Below, piece by piece: positions 9,198 to 17,588 of a DNA stretch of 64,000 nt. The notes under the pieces are model-generated. The model was not told where the DNA came from. It saw nothing but the letters and a program-made list of their open reading frames with translations, and made no database searches. This stretch comes from a bacterium. Lineage in GTDB: Bacteria > Pseudomonadota > Alphaproteobacteria > Caulobacterales > Hyphomonadaceae. The DNA is taken from contig WGML01000004.1 of NCBI GenBank assembly GCA_016125045.1, positions 186,001 through 250,000 on the forward strand, in the 5' to 3' direction. Made by a program: the position numbers and the translations under genes. Each line of letters opens with the position of its first letter. Within the stretch, counting starts at the first letter, position 1.

Positions 9198-10589
9198 ATG
9201 CCATACGATTTCGATCTCTTCACCATCGGCGCAGGGTCGGGCGGGGTGCGCGCCTCGCGGATCGCCGCCCTGTCTGGCGCGCGCGTCGCCGTTGCTGAAG
9301 AGCATCGCCCGGGCGGCACCTGTGTCATCCGCGGATGCGTGCCCAAGAAGTTCATGGTGTACGCAAGCGAATACGGCCGCAGCATCGAGCACATGAAGGG
9401 CTATGGCTGGACGGCCCGCGATGTGCGCTATGACCATGCAGCGTTCATGGGAGCCCTCCACCGGGAGGTCGATCGTCTCTCCGCGATCTACCGAAGAAAC
9501 CTCGTGAACGCGGGCGCCGAACTCTTTGACGACCGCGCGGAACTGATTGACGCGCACACGGTGAGGCTCGTGAAGGCCGGCCGCAGTATAACGGCGGAAA
9601 CGATCCTGATCGCCACCGGCGGAACGCCATGGCGGCCGCTCGACCTTCCAGGCCAGGAGCACGCGATCACGTCGGACGAGGTTTTTCATCTCGAAACCCT
9701 GCCGGATCACATCGTGATCGCCGGCGGCGGCTATATCGCGGTCGAGTTCGCCTTCATCTTTGCGGGACTCGGCGTGAAAACCTGTCTGGTCTATCGCGGC
9801 GACACGGTGCTTCGGGGGTTCGACGACGACATTCGCGTTCATGTCCACGAGGAGCTGAAGCGCAAGGGCGTCAGCGTCTACACCAACACCGTGTTCCGCG
9901 AGATCGAGAAGCGCGGCGAGGGCGCAGGCGGCATCCGGTGTCATCTCACCAATGGCGAGCGGATCGATTGCGACGTGGTGATGCTGGCGATCGGCCGCAC
10001 GCCCAAAACGTCGGGTCTCGGGCTCGATGCGGCTGGCGTCGCGACCAGGGAGAACGGCGCCGTGGCGGTGGACGCGTTTTCCCGCACCAACGTCCCCAGT
10101 ATTTTCGCGGTCGGAGATGTGACGGACCGGCTGAACCTCACGCCGGTCGCGATCCGCGAGGGGCACGCGTTCGCGGACACCGAGTTCAACGGCAGACCGA
10201 CCTCGTTCGATCACGTCGATGTGCCGACCGCGGTGTTTTCCCAGCCGCCGGTGGGCACGGTGGGCCTCAGCGAGGCGGAAGCCCGCCGCACCCATGGAAA
10301 GGTGGATATCTACAAAACGACCTTCCGCCCCATGAAGGACATGCTGACCGGTGACGAAGAGCGTGTGCTCATGAAGATCGTGGTCAACGCAGCCGACGAC
10401 CGCGTGGTCGGGGTTCATATCTGCGGCCCGGACGCGCCTGAAATCATCCAGGCCGTGGGCGTCGCCGTAAAGATGGGGGCGACCAAGGCGGATTTTGACC
10501 GTACCTGCGCCCTGCATCCATCGATCGCCGAGGAACTCGTGACGATGCGTGAGAAGTGGCTTCCTCCCGGCATGCGGGCTGCGGAGTGA
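9198..10589 (+). CDS. gor: Glutathione-disulfide reductase
   Basis: This 463-residue flavoprotein reduces glutathione disulfide with NADPH. It has an N-terminal FAD site IGAGSGGVRAS and the redox-active disulfide GGTCVIRGCVPKK (Cys42, Cys47). The pyridine-nucleotide site is IAGGGYIAVEF, with the Arg-containing segment after it suggesting NADPH. The second FAD motif is IFAVGDVT, and the C-terminal catalytic His lies in CALHPSIAEELV. ATG 9198 matches the usual family start; an in-frame GTG at 9165 is the alternative. A glutathione peroxidase gene at 48912 uses the same cofactor. Confidence 0.92.
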   Translation: MPYDFDLFTIGAGSGGVRASRIAALSGARVAVAEEHRPGGTCVIRGCVPKKFMVYASEYGRSIEHMKGYGWTARDVRYDHAAFMGALHREVDRLSAIYRRNLVNAGAELFDDRAELIDAHTVRLVKAGRSITAETILIATGGTPWRPLDLPGQEHAITSDEVFHLETLPDHIVIAGGGYIAVEFAFIFAGLGVKTCLVYRGDTVLRGFDDDIRVHVHEELKRKGVSVYTNTVFREIEKRGEGAGGIRCHLTNGERIDCDVVMLAIGRTPKTSGLGLDAAGVATRENGAVAVDAFSRTNVPSIFAVGDVTDRLNLTPVAIREGHAFADTEFNGRPTSFDHVDVPTAVFSQPPVGTVGLSEAEARRTHGKVDIYKTTFRPMKDMLTGDEERVLMKIVVNAADDRVVGVHICGPDAPEIIQAVGVAVKMGATKADFDRTCALHPSIAEELVTMREKWLPPGMRAAE

Positions 10590-10629
10590 CGAGCGTGGGG
10601 CGGACAAGCATGCGCGGGGATGAGGCGGC

Positions 10630-10860
10630 GTGACGAAGATCCTGGACATCGGAATTCTGGTGGTGTTCGCGCTCGCGAGCCTGTTCGTCTGGTTCATTCC
10701 GTCGGTGTCGAATTCATCCGCGCTGAAGAACATCTCTGAGGCCGCCAAGGAACGAAAGGCCGAAAGGGAGGCGGAAGCCGCCGCCGCGGAGGCGCAGGCG
10801 CGCCGCGAACGGGAGGAAGGGCCGGTTTTCGTCACGATCGAGCCGCTTGAAAGCAATTGA
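10630..10860 (+). CDS. Small membrane-anchored protein with charged coil
   Basis: A 76-residue protein from GTG 10630 behind GGGGATGAGG. Residues 5-25 form one transmembrane helix (DIGILVVFALASLFVWFIPSV). The rest is a strongly charged Ala/Glu/Arg/Lys helix likely to be a cytoplasmic or periplasmic coil, ending in a short beta-like tail. No family recognised. It is 41 bases after gor and 149 bases before the ParA-like gene on the same strand, so it may belong to either transcript. Confidence 0.6.
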   Translation: MTKILDIGILVVFALASLFVWFIPSVSNSSALKNISEAAKERKAEREAEAAAAEAQARREREEGPVFVTIEPLESN

Positions 10861-11008
10861 TCGGACAGGGCCAGAGTCATGATCCGCTGATCGGGGTGAA
10901 AACCCTTGATGATTCACAGTCCGGCGCTTGACCTAAACGGCGAAGCGACTGACGAGGAAGGGCGTCAACCGCGGGTCATCGCGCCCTCGGGCTGGGCTGG
11001 GAGGTTCC

Positions 11009-11866
11009 GTGGAGCCGCGCATCGTTTCCGTCGTCAACATGAAGGGCGGGGTCGGCAAGTCGACCACGGTGGCGACGCTTGCCGAGGCGCTGGCGGCGGA
11101 TCATGGGCTGCGGGTGCTGGTGATGGACCTCGACCCGCAGTCCAACGTCTCGATGATGTTGGCCGGCCAGGACCGCTGGGGCGAGCTCCGCAAGGAAGGG
11201 GCGACGCTCGACGGCTATTTCGAACAATATGTGTATGGCGGCGAACCGCGGTTCTTTCGCGACGTGATCGCACGCGATGTGAGCGACCTGATGGGCGATC
11301 CCCGACTGGATCTTGTGATCGCCACGCCGGAGTTCCGCTATATCGAGCGCGACGCCCTTGCGCGCTGGGTGAGGCAGGGCTTCGATGTCGAGGGCATCCA
11401 CCGCAAGCTCGGCGGTCTCACGCATTCGGCGCTGCAGAATGTCGGCGAGTCCTATGACGTCGTCCTCTTTGACTGTCCTCCGGGGATTTCGATCTTCGCC
11501 GAGGCGGCGATCGAACTGTCGGAATTCATCGTGATTCCGACCATCGCCGACTATGTCTCGCGACTTGGCATCTTCGCCTTCCGCCGGCGCGCGATCCGGT
11601 CGATGGAGCAGCGCCGATTCACCGAGGAGCGGATCTGGACGCTGATCACCAAATACGAAGCCGCGAACGCGCTTCATGTCAGCGAGGCGGAAGTCCTGCG
11701 TGCAGATTTCAACGTGTTTGATATGATGATCCCTCAAGCCGAAGCGATCGCGCGCGCAGCCGAGTGGTCGGACGCCAAGCGTTCCTTCGACCAGAAATAC
11801 GGTCCGGCCGCGGACGTGATCCGGCAGACGGCGAGCGAGTTTCGGGAGCGGGCCGGCCTCATATGA
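11009..11866 (+). CDS. ParA/MinD-family ATPase
   Basis: A 285-residue deviant-Walker ATPase. Walker A is KGGVGKST at residues 12-19, with the signature Lys12 that marks ParA/MinD/Soj proteins. Walker A' is VMDLDPQSN (Asp40, Asp42) and Walker B is VVLFDCPPG (Asp155). GTG 11009 sits behind GGGAGG. No ParB gene or parS-like sites are seen nearby, and the next gene overlaps it by 4 bases, so its partner is probably the small protein at 11863 instead of ParB. It is therefore unlikely to be the chromosome-segregation ParA. Similar orphan ParA proteins position protein clusters or membrane arrays; that role is inference here. Confidence 0.88.
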   Translation: MEPRIVSVVNMKGGVGKSTTVATLAEALAADHGLRVLVMDLDPQSNVSMMLAGQDRWGELRKEGATLDGYFEQYVYGGEPRFFRDVIARDVSDLMGDPRLDLVIATPEFRYIERDALARWVRQGFDVEGIHRKLGGLTHSALQNVGESYDVVLFDCPPGISIFAEAAIELSEFIVIPTIADYVSRLGIFAFRRRAIRSMEQRRFTEERIWTLITKYEAANALHVSEAEVLRADFNVFDMMIPQAEAIARAAEWSDAKRSFDQKYGPAADVIRQTASEFRERAGLI

Positions 11867-12228
11867 TCGACAAAGCGATCGCCAGTCTTCTCAAAGTGAT
11901 CTCCGCCGAGGCGTCGGCGAACCCCGCGTTCGCGCGCAAGATGGAGGAGGCGCTCGACACGTTTGCGCACGACTATGTCGAGCGGCGGCGCGATGAGCGG
12001 GTGCTTTCGGGGTTCAATCCCTTCGTCGAGTTCAAGAAATCGCCGCAGGACTTCGATCAGAGGCTGTCGCGGTTCGACCGCAACCAGCTTGCGCTGATCA
12101 TCGAGAAGCATGGCATCGATCCCGCGCGCTCGGTGAATTCCCGCACATCGAAGAAGAAGCTCGCCGAAATGGTCGCCGCAGCCGCCGAGAAGCGGGCGGC
12201 GCGCGATGCGAAAGTGTTCGACTACTAA
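11863..12228 (+). CDS. Small ParA-coupled protein with SAP/Rho-N-like C-terminus
   Basis: A 121-residue basic helical protein. Its ATG overlaps the ATPase stop codon (ATGA, 4 bases), which implies translational coupling and probably a physical partnership. The N-terminal 50 residues form an amphipathic bundle. Residues about 65-110 (FDRNQLALIIEKHGIDPARS then SKKKLAEMVAAAAEKR) resemble SAP or Rho-N helix-extended-helix nucleic-acid-binding modules. This suggests a DNA-binding adaptor taking the place of ParB, which is inference. No family recognised with certainty. Confidence 0.75.
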   Translation: MIDKAIASLLKVISAEASANPAFARKMEEALDTFAHDYVERRRDERVLSGFNPFVEFKKSPQDFDQRLSRFDRNQLALIIEKHGIDPARSVNSRTSKKKLAEMVAAAAEKRAARDAKVFDY

Positions 12229-12339
12229 CCCCGCCGGAACACGCTCGCGAGGCGCCTGCGCCGGGTTGCCCCCCCACATTGATTGCGGCAAAGCTTCTGG
12301 TCGCGGCGGCGCGACGCCGTTTGGGCTGGGCGGCAGGCC

Positions 12340-14688
12340 ATGGCGGACGCTTTCATCAGCTACAAGCGAAGCGAACGGGCGATCGTCGAGCGCCTGCGCG
12401 ACCGTCTGTCCGAGCTGAAGGTCGACGTCTGGTTCGATGCGAGGCTCGAGGCCGGGGAAAGCTTCAACCAGGAAATCACGCGGGAAGCCCGGGCGGCCAA
12501 GGCGATCCTCGTCTGCTGGTCGCCCGAAGCGGCGAAGTCGGACTGGGTGCAGGCCGAGGCGCTGATCGGGCTCGAAGAGGGCAAGCTCGTCGCCGCGAAT
12601 GTCGTGGCGATGAACCTGTCGTCGCTGCCGATTCCGTTCAACAGCAAGCACACGGTCGACCTCACCGGGTGGGTTTCCGGCCAGTCCGAGGAGGGTTGGC
12701 GGGAGGTTGTGAGCCGGCTTGCGGTGCTCGTCCGCCGGCCGGGATTGAGGGATTTCGTCCGCCTGCCGGACCCGGCGTCGGTGAGCGCCCCTGAACGGCT
12801 GAAGGCGCTCTCGGCCTGGGCGGCCGCCAACGGCGACGATCCGCTCGCCGAACAGGTCTGGCACGAGATCGAGACGCTCGAAACCGAAGAGCAGAAGCGC
12901 AAGGTCGCCGAGCGGAAGGCCAAGGCGGCGGCGGAGGCTGCCGCCCGCGCGCCCAAGGAGGCCTCCCCCGTCGAACGCGAAGCCCAGCGCGACGCCGCCC
13001 AGGGACGGGCGTGGCGGGCGCTCGGCGACCGGCCGACCACCGAGAAACTCCGCGCCTTCGTCAAGGAATGGAAATCCGGCCCGCTCGTTGAACTCGCCCG
13101 GCGGGAGCTCAAAGATCGCGCCGGCGGCGCGGGCGCTGGCGGGGGCCGCGCCCGCCTTGGCGGTCTCCTGGGGGCCGTGGGCGCAATCGGCGTTGTCGCG
13201 GTGATCGCGGCGGCGGTCTGGTTCTCGGGCGTGCTCCGCCCTGATGTCGACCCCGCGGACCGCGCCGCATGGCAGATCGCGCAGGACCTGAACGTCGAGG
13301 CCGCCTACACGGCCTATCTGGAAAACTATCCCACAGGCGCCTTCGTGGGAGACGCCAACGCCGCGCTCTCCCGCTTCGCGGACGACCGCCGCAAGGTGGC
13401 CGACGCCGAAAGCGCGGCGGCGGCGTGGCAGCAGGCGACCGACGCGGGGACGGTCGCCGCCTATGAGCAGTTTCTCGCCGCCTGGCCCGCAAGCGACTAT
13501 GCGGATGACGCCCGCTCGGAATTGCAGCGCCTCAACAAGGCGGCCGATGACAGCGCCTGGAACGACGCGAAGGCCGCGAACGCCGTCGCGAGCTACCGCA
13601 AATACCTCGCCGATCAGCCGAACGGCGCCTACCGGACGGAGGCGGAAGCAAGCATCACCGCCCTCGAGGCCGAAGCCCGCACAAAGGCCGAGACCGAAAC
13701 GGCCGACCGCGCCGCCTGGGCCGCCGCGCAGCGCACCAACACCGCCGCGGGCTATGCGTCTTACCTGCGCGCCTATCCCTCGGGTCTGTTCGCGCGACAG
13801 GCGCGCGCGGCGGGCGACCGGCTCACGACCGAAGCCGAGGACCAGCAGGCGGCGGATCAGATCGCGCAGGCCAAAGCCCTTGTCGCCCGTTTCACCTCCT
13901 CGGTCGACGCCGGCGACCGCGACTGCAGCCAGAGTTTCGTCACCTACCATGAATGGGACCGCAGCGATCTGACCAGCCAGGCCGCCGCGGTGATCGACCA
14001 GTCCGTGGCCCGCGCGACGGCGGGCGGCTGCGCCATCAAGGGGGCGCTCGTCGTCGGCCATGACGACACCTCCCAGTCGCGGCTTTATTCCTACAAGCTC
14101 GCCGAGCGGCGGGCGGCCTCCGTGCGCGCGGCCCTGACCGCCCGCGGCGTCGCGGACGGGGTGATCACGGCGGTGAGCTATGGCGAGGCCGAACCCGCAA
14201 AGGCGACCCGCGACGGCGTGCGCGAGCCACTCAACCGCCGCGTTGAGATTCGTCTGGTGGCGAGCAGGGCTGCGGGCGGGGCGGCGGCCGCGCAGCCCAC
14301 CGCCGCGCCGTCGTCGCGCCTCTCGGCCGCGGAGCTGTCGAGACTGGTGGACAGCGGCAACGCCGCGGAGCTGCGGGGCGATTACGCCGCCGCGCCCAGA
14401 GACTATGGCGCCGCCTGCGACGGCGGGCAGGCGAGGGGGTGCCTCCATCTCGGGGTGCTGTTCAAGAACGGACTGGGCGTCGCGCAGGATTATGGAACGG
14501 CGCGGGAACTCTTCCAAAAGGCCTGCGACGGCGGAGAGGCGTCGGGCTGCTTCAGTCTCGGGGGGCTGTACGCCAACGGCCAGGGCGTCGCGCAGGATTA
14601 TGGCCGGGCGCGGGCGCTTTACCAGAAGGCCTGCGACGGGGGGCACACGGGGTCGTGCAGCAATCTGAAGGCGATCGAGGGGCGGTGA
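12340..14688 (+). CDS. TIR-domain membrane protein with OmpA-like and Sel1 repeats
   Basis: A 782-residue multidomain protein. Residues 1-130 are a TIR domain: AFISYKRSER, then WFDARLEAGESF, then CWSPEAAKSDWVQAE, where Glu73 sits at the position of the catalytic glutamate of TIR NADases. Residues 175-230 are charged and helical, and 274-296 form one transmembrane helix. Residues 305-495 contain four repeats of pattern AAW-A-N-AAY-YL-YP-G. Residues 520-642 are OmpA-like, ending YGEAEPA and NRRVEIRLV. Residues 680-775 hold Sel1-type repeats (GVAQDYGTARELFQKACDGG). Topology is probably TIR inside, OmpA/Sel1 in the periplasm. Start ATG 12340 follows GGCAGG. It lies 111 bp after the ParA operon. 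Confidence 0.87.
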   Translation: MADAFISYKRSERAIVERLRDRLSELKVDVWFDARLEAGESFNQEITREARAAKAILVCWSPEAAKSDWVQAEALIGLEEGKLVAANVVAMNLSSLPIPFNSKHTVDLTGWVSGQSEEGWREVVSRLAVLVRRPGLRDFVRLPDPASVSAPERLKALSAWAAANGDDPLAEQVWHEIETLETEEQKRKVAERKAKAAAEAAARAPKEASPVEREAQRDAAQGRAWRALGDRPTTEKLRAFVKEWKSGPLVELARRELKDRAGGAGAGGGRARLGGLLGAVGAIGVVAVIAAAVWFSGVLRPDVDPADRAAWQIAQDLNVEAAYTAYLENYPTGAFVGDANAALSRFADDRRKVADAESAAAAWQQATDAGTVAAYEQFLAAWPASDYADDARSELQRLNKAADDSAWNDAKAANAVASYRKYLADQPNGAYRTEAEASITALEAEARTKAETETADRAAWAAAQRTNTAAGYASYLRAYPSGLFARQARAAGDRLTTEAEDQQAADQIAQAKALVARFTSSVDAGDRDCSQSFVTYHEWDRSDLTSQAAAVIDQSVARATAGGCAIKGALVVGHDDTSQSRLYSYKLAERRAASVRAALTARGVADGVITAVSYGEAEPAKATRDGVREPLNRRVEIRLVASRAAGGAAAAQPTAAPSSRLSAAELSRLVDSGNAAELRGDYAAAPRDYGAACDGGQARGCLHLGVLFKNGLGVAQDYGTARELFQKACDGGEASGCFSLGGLYANGQGVAQDYGRARALYQKACDGGHTGSCSNLKAIEGR

Positions 14689-14732
14689 GGGCTGGTGTGG
14701 GGCCGCGCGTGTGAGCGCCCCCTCACCCCCGG

Positions 14733-14758
14733 CCCCTCTCCCGCGCGCGGGAGAGGGG
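14733..14758. repeat. Perfect 26-bp palindrome (repeat element or terminator)
   Basis: CCCCTCTCCCGCG is followed directly by its exact reverse complement, giving a 13-bp stem. It sits in the text CCTCACCCCCGGCCCCTCTCCC, which resembles a widespread proteobacterial interspersed palindrome. It lies 44 bases after the TIR gene and may terminate it, though no T-tract follows. Confidence 0.6.
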
Positions 14759-14776
14759 GGCGTTTCAGTCATCTGG

Positions 14777-14881
14777 CTGGGTCCCGGATATTTGCTGACG
14801 CAAATTCCGGGATGACGGGTTGGGAGGGTTCCAAACAGATTGTCATCCCGGGCGAGGCGTTAGCCGAGACCCGGGACCCAG
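14777..14881. repeat. Inverted pair of REP-like palindromic units
   Basis: Two units with the same arms face each other. One (14777-14815, minus orientation) and one (14842-14881, plus) each have arms GTCATCCCGG and CCGGGACCCAG around a variable hairpin core. The text fits a REP/BIME-type element. A third copy is at 41852-41890. The 14688-14963 gap holds these repeats and no gene. Confidence 0.65.
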
Positions 14882-14962
14882 ACAATGAGTCATCACGTCA
14901 GGCTCCCCGGACGCTGCGGCCGTTCTTGTCCTCCCCTGCGAGCCGCAGGGGAGAACCAGCGC

Positions 14963-15766
14963 TTATCCCTTCTGGTCGCGGCCACGCTCCATCACCGCCT
15001 TGCGGGACCCCTCGGCGGCGGCAGGCGTTACGGTGGCGTTGTGCGCGTTTCCCCGCTTGATCTCGAGGGTCAGGGCCTCGTCGAGCGGCAGGGCGAGACC
15101 ATCATCGATGACGCGCTTCAGCTTCGCGAGGAGCCCGCCGTCAATCCCCGCCATCTCATGCGCGAGCCCCTTGGCGGCGGACACCAGCGCCTCAGGTGCG
15201 ACAAGCCGGTTCACCAGCCCCCAGCGCTCGGCCGTCTGCGCGTCGAGGAAATTGCCGGTGAGCGAAAGCTCCTTGGCGCGAGCCGGCCCGATCAGCCGGG
15301 GAAGGCGCTGCGACAGGCCCCACACCGGCATCAGGCCGACGCGGCCATGCGTGTCGGCGAAGCGCGCTTCGGTTGAGGCGAGGATCACATCGCACATCAG
15401 AACAAGCTCGAATCCGCCCGTGATGGCGAAGCCGTTGACGGCGGCGATCACCGGCCAGGGGCAGGCGTCGAACGCCCCCGCGAGGTCGATATCGCCCGTG
15501 TCGGTGCGTTCCGTTCCGAGCGCAAATCCGCTCTGCCCGGCCTCCTTGAGATCGACCCCCGCGGAGAAGGCCCGGCCTGCGCCTGTCAGCACGATGGCGC
15601 GCACTTCGTCCTGCGCGCCGAGCGTCCGCAGCGCCGCCACCAGCTCCCGCCGGAGAGCGACGGACAGCGCGTTCAGCTGCTTTGGACGGTTGAGCGTGAG
15701 CACCGCGACGGGGCCGTCATACTCGACCAGCAGAAGCGGAACGGTGGCGGGGTCGGGTGTCGACAA
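14963..15766 (-). CDS. Enoyl-CoA hydratase/isomerase family protein
   Basis: A 267-residue crotonase-fold protein. The oxyanion-hole segments AFSAGVDLKEAG and the block NGFAITGGFELVLMCDVILAS are clear. The usual catalytic Glu pair of a hydratase is not obvious (RVGLMPVWGLSQRLPRLIG), so it may be an isomerase or another crotonase activity. TTG at 15766 is the start, behind GGGAGACCCGCC. It is probably cytoplasmic and could act in fatty-acid or PHA-monomer metabolism (inference). It is followed in the other direction by the CinA-like gene. Confidence 0.85.
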   Translation of the reverse strand: MSTPDPATVPLLLVEYDGPVAVLTLNRPKQLNALSVALRRELVAALRTLGAQDEVRAIVLTGAGRAFSAGVDLKEAGQSGFALGTERTDTGDIDLAGAFDACPWPVIAAVNGFAITGGFELVLMCDVILASTEARFADTHGRVGLMPVWGLSQRLPRLIGPARAKELSLTGNFLDAQTAERWGLVNRLVAPEALVSAAKGLAHEMAGIDGGLLAKLKRVIDDGLALPLDEALTLEIKRGNAHNATVTPAAAEGSRKAVMERGRDQKG

Positions 15767-15809
15767 GGCGGGTCTCCCGGATGAGGGCCAGAGTTGCGCC
15801 CGAGTTGCG

Positions 15810-16586
15810 TCAGTCTTCGAAGCGGGGAGTGTAGCCCCGATCCGTCAGTTGCGAAGCGATCAATCCAGCGGCGGCCTCGACCGAGGCCTGGTCGCGCCCC
15901 CGCACGACGAGGCTTGTCCCGAAATCGGGCGCGCCGGACGGGCCCATCTTCATCCAGGGATAGGAGCCGAGGCTGAGGTCAGGACGCTCGGCGGCGATCT
16001 CGCCAAGCGCGCTCGCAAATTCCGCCTCGCGCAATCCGGCGGCCTTCACGGTGCGGGCGAACACGACCGCGCCGCCCGTGATGCGCGACGGGATGTCCTC
16101 CAGCATGCCGCGCATCACGGCGGGCACGCCCGCCAGCACGAACACATTGCCGATCTGGAAGCCCGGTGCGCCGGAGACCGGATTTGCGATGAGACTCGCC
16201 CCGTCCGGAATGCGCGCCATCCGCAGCCGCGCATCGGTGAACGGGATGTCGCGTCCGCGATACCACTCGGCGAGGATTGCGCGGGCGTCGTCCCGCACGC
16301 CGATTGTCCGGCCGAACGCGGCGGCGACGGCGTCCGCGGTGATGTCGTCATGGGTCGGCCCGATGCCTCCGGTGGTGAAGACATAGGTGTAGGCGGCCGA
16401 CAGCGCCTGCACGGCCGCGATGATCGTGTTCCGCACATCGGGCACGATGCGCGCCTCGCGCACGTCGACGCCGAGGGGCGCGAGGAACTGGGCGATCGTT
16501 CGCATGTTGGAATCGTGCGTCCGCCCCGAAAGGATTTCATCGCCGATGATCAGCACGGCGGCGGTGACGATCGGGGGCTGGGTCAA
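15810..16586 (-). CDS. CinA-like molybdopterin-binding domain protein
   Basis: A 258-residue protein of the COG1058 type (CinA N-terminal half). The MoCF-like core is visible as IIGDEILSGRTHDSN, VPDVRNTI and TTGGIGPTHDDITADAVAAAF. The C-terminal deamidase domain of full CinA is absent, as in stand-alone COG1058 proteins. These are proposed pyrophosphatases acting on nucleotide sugars or cofactors; the precise reaction is unsettled. The start is TTG 16586 behind CCGGAGC. It is divergent from the thioesterase pair at 16675. Confidence 0.85.
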   Translation of the reverse strand: MTQPPIVTAAVLIIGDEILSGRTHDSNMRTIAQFLAPLGVDVREARIVPDVRNTIIAAVQALSAAYTYVFTTGGIGPTHDDITADAVAAAFGRTIGVRDDARAILAEWYRGRDIPFTDARLRMARIPDGASLIANPVSGAPGFQIGNVFVLAGVPAVMRGMLEDIPSRITGGAVVFARTVKAAGLREAEFASALGEIAAERPDLSLGSYPWMKMGPSGAPDFGTSLVVRGRDQASVEAAAGLIASQLTDRGYTPRFED

Positions 16587-16674
16587 GCGGTGCTCCGGGG
16601 TGAAACCTCGATGAACCGTAGCCCCGCATCCGCCTCACTGGCAAACCCGCCGGCGCTGCGCTAGGTGACGGGCG

Positions 16675-17136
16675 ATGAGCAGGGACCCTCCATCGGAAGA
16701 AGGCTTTCTCGTGTCCGGCGTACCCCATGCCGCGGCCATTGGGATGCGCGTCATCTCGGCGGACGGCGGGCAGGTCGTCTGCAAGGTTCCCCATGATCCG
16801 AAATTCGTCGGAAACCCTGAAACCGGCGTCGTGCATGGAGGGGTGGTGACGACGCTGCTCGACAATGCGTGCGGCATTGCGGTGACGTCGAAGACGGGCC
16901 TGGCGGGCCAGATCGCCACGCTCGATCTGCGCATCGACTACATGCGCCCGGCTGCTGCTGGAGCCGATATTTTCGCGCATGCCGAGTGTTTCAAGGTCAC
17001 GCGCACCATCGCGTTTGTCCGCGGCGTCGCCTTCCAGTCGGATCGTGACGATCCGGTCGCGACCTGCACGGCGGCGTTCATGCTCGGCTCCAAGAGCGGC
17101 GAGGGCGCCAACCTGCCGAAGTCGGGGGCCGCCTGA
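16675..17136 (+). CDS. PaaI family thioesterase (first of overlapping pair)
   Basis: A 153-residue hotdog protein with the catalytic-helix motif TGVVHGGVVTTLLDNACG and substrate strand TLDLRIDYMRPA. It is probably a cytoplasmic acyl-CoA thioesterase of unknown substrate. The stop codon shares one base with the start of the next thioesterase gene (TGATG), so the two are coupled and may form a heteromeric hotdog enzyme (inference). The start ATG has only a weak ribosome site. Confidence 0.86.
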   Translation: MSRDPPSEEGFLVSGVPHAAAIGMRVISADGGQVVCKVPHDPKFVGNPETGVVHGGVVTTLLDNACGIAVTSKTGLAGQIATLDLRIDYMRPAAAGADIFAHAECFKVTRTIAFVRGVAFQSDRDDPVATCTAAFMLGSKSGEGANLPKSGAA

Positions 17137-17588
17137 TGGACGTGCTGAAGCGCGCGAGCGCCGCCGGAACACCGCCCGCGCTGGAGGAATTGGTGGCGGC
17201 GATTCCCTATTGCCGCTTTCTCGGCATCCGGGTCGACCGCAAGGGCAGCGAGGTCACAACCATTCTTCCCTTCAGTCAGCATCTGATCGGAAATCCCGTG
17301 CTGCCGGCGCTGCATGGCGGGGTGATCGGGGCCTTCATGGAGGTGACGGCGATCCTCCAGATCGCGTTTGAAACAGGCGGAGAGGCGCTCGCCAAGCCGG
17401 TGGACATCAACATCGACTATCTGCGGTCTGGACGCCCGATCGACACGTTTGGGCGGGCGCACATCACCAAGCTCGGTCGTCGGGTGATCAATGTTCATGT
17501 CGATATCTGGCAGGACCAGCACACCAAGCCGATCGCGGCGCTGAGAGGGCATTTCCTGGTCGCTGGCGACGTCGACGCCGCAGGTTGA
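17136..17588 (+). CDS. PaaI family thioesterase (second of overlapping pair)
   Basis: A 150-residue hotdog protein beginning at the ATG that overlaps the previous stop. The motif is LPALHGGVIGAFMEVTAILQI and the central strand VDINIDYLRSGRP. It is clearly paralogous to its upstream neighbour but diverged. Tandem PaaI pairs of this type recur in alphaproteobacteria (from memory). The substrate is unknown. Confidence 0.86.
   Translation: MDVLKRASAAGTPPALEELVAAIPYCRFLGIRVDRKGSEVTTILPFSQHLIGNPVLPALHGGVIGAFMEVTAILQIAFETGGEALAKPVDINIDYLRSGRPIDTFGRAHITKLGRRVINVHVDIWQDQHTKPIAALRGHFLVAGDVDAAG

Noticed and set aside
8730-10880. A 716-codon minus-strand frame opposite gor
   Set aside because: It lies antisense to the glutathione reductase with intact motifs; no protein features of its own.
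11009-11866. The chromosomal ParA of the parAB segregation operon
   Set aside because: No parB, gidAB or parS-like sites adjoin; the coupled partner is a different small protein.
10906-14688. A prophage or plasmid-derived island
   Set aside because: No integrase, att repeats or phage genes are near, and base composition looks like the surrounding chromosome.
11734-14772. A 1012-codon open frame on the minus strand opposite the TIR cassette
   Set aside because: It is antisense to three well-supported plus-strand genes. Its translation is arginine/glycine-rich low-complexity sequence with no domains, an effect of GC-rich codon bias.
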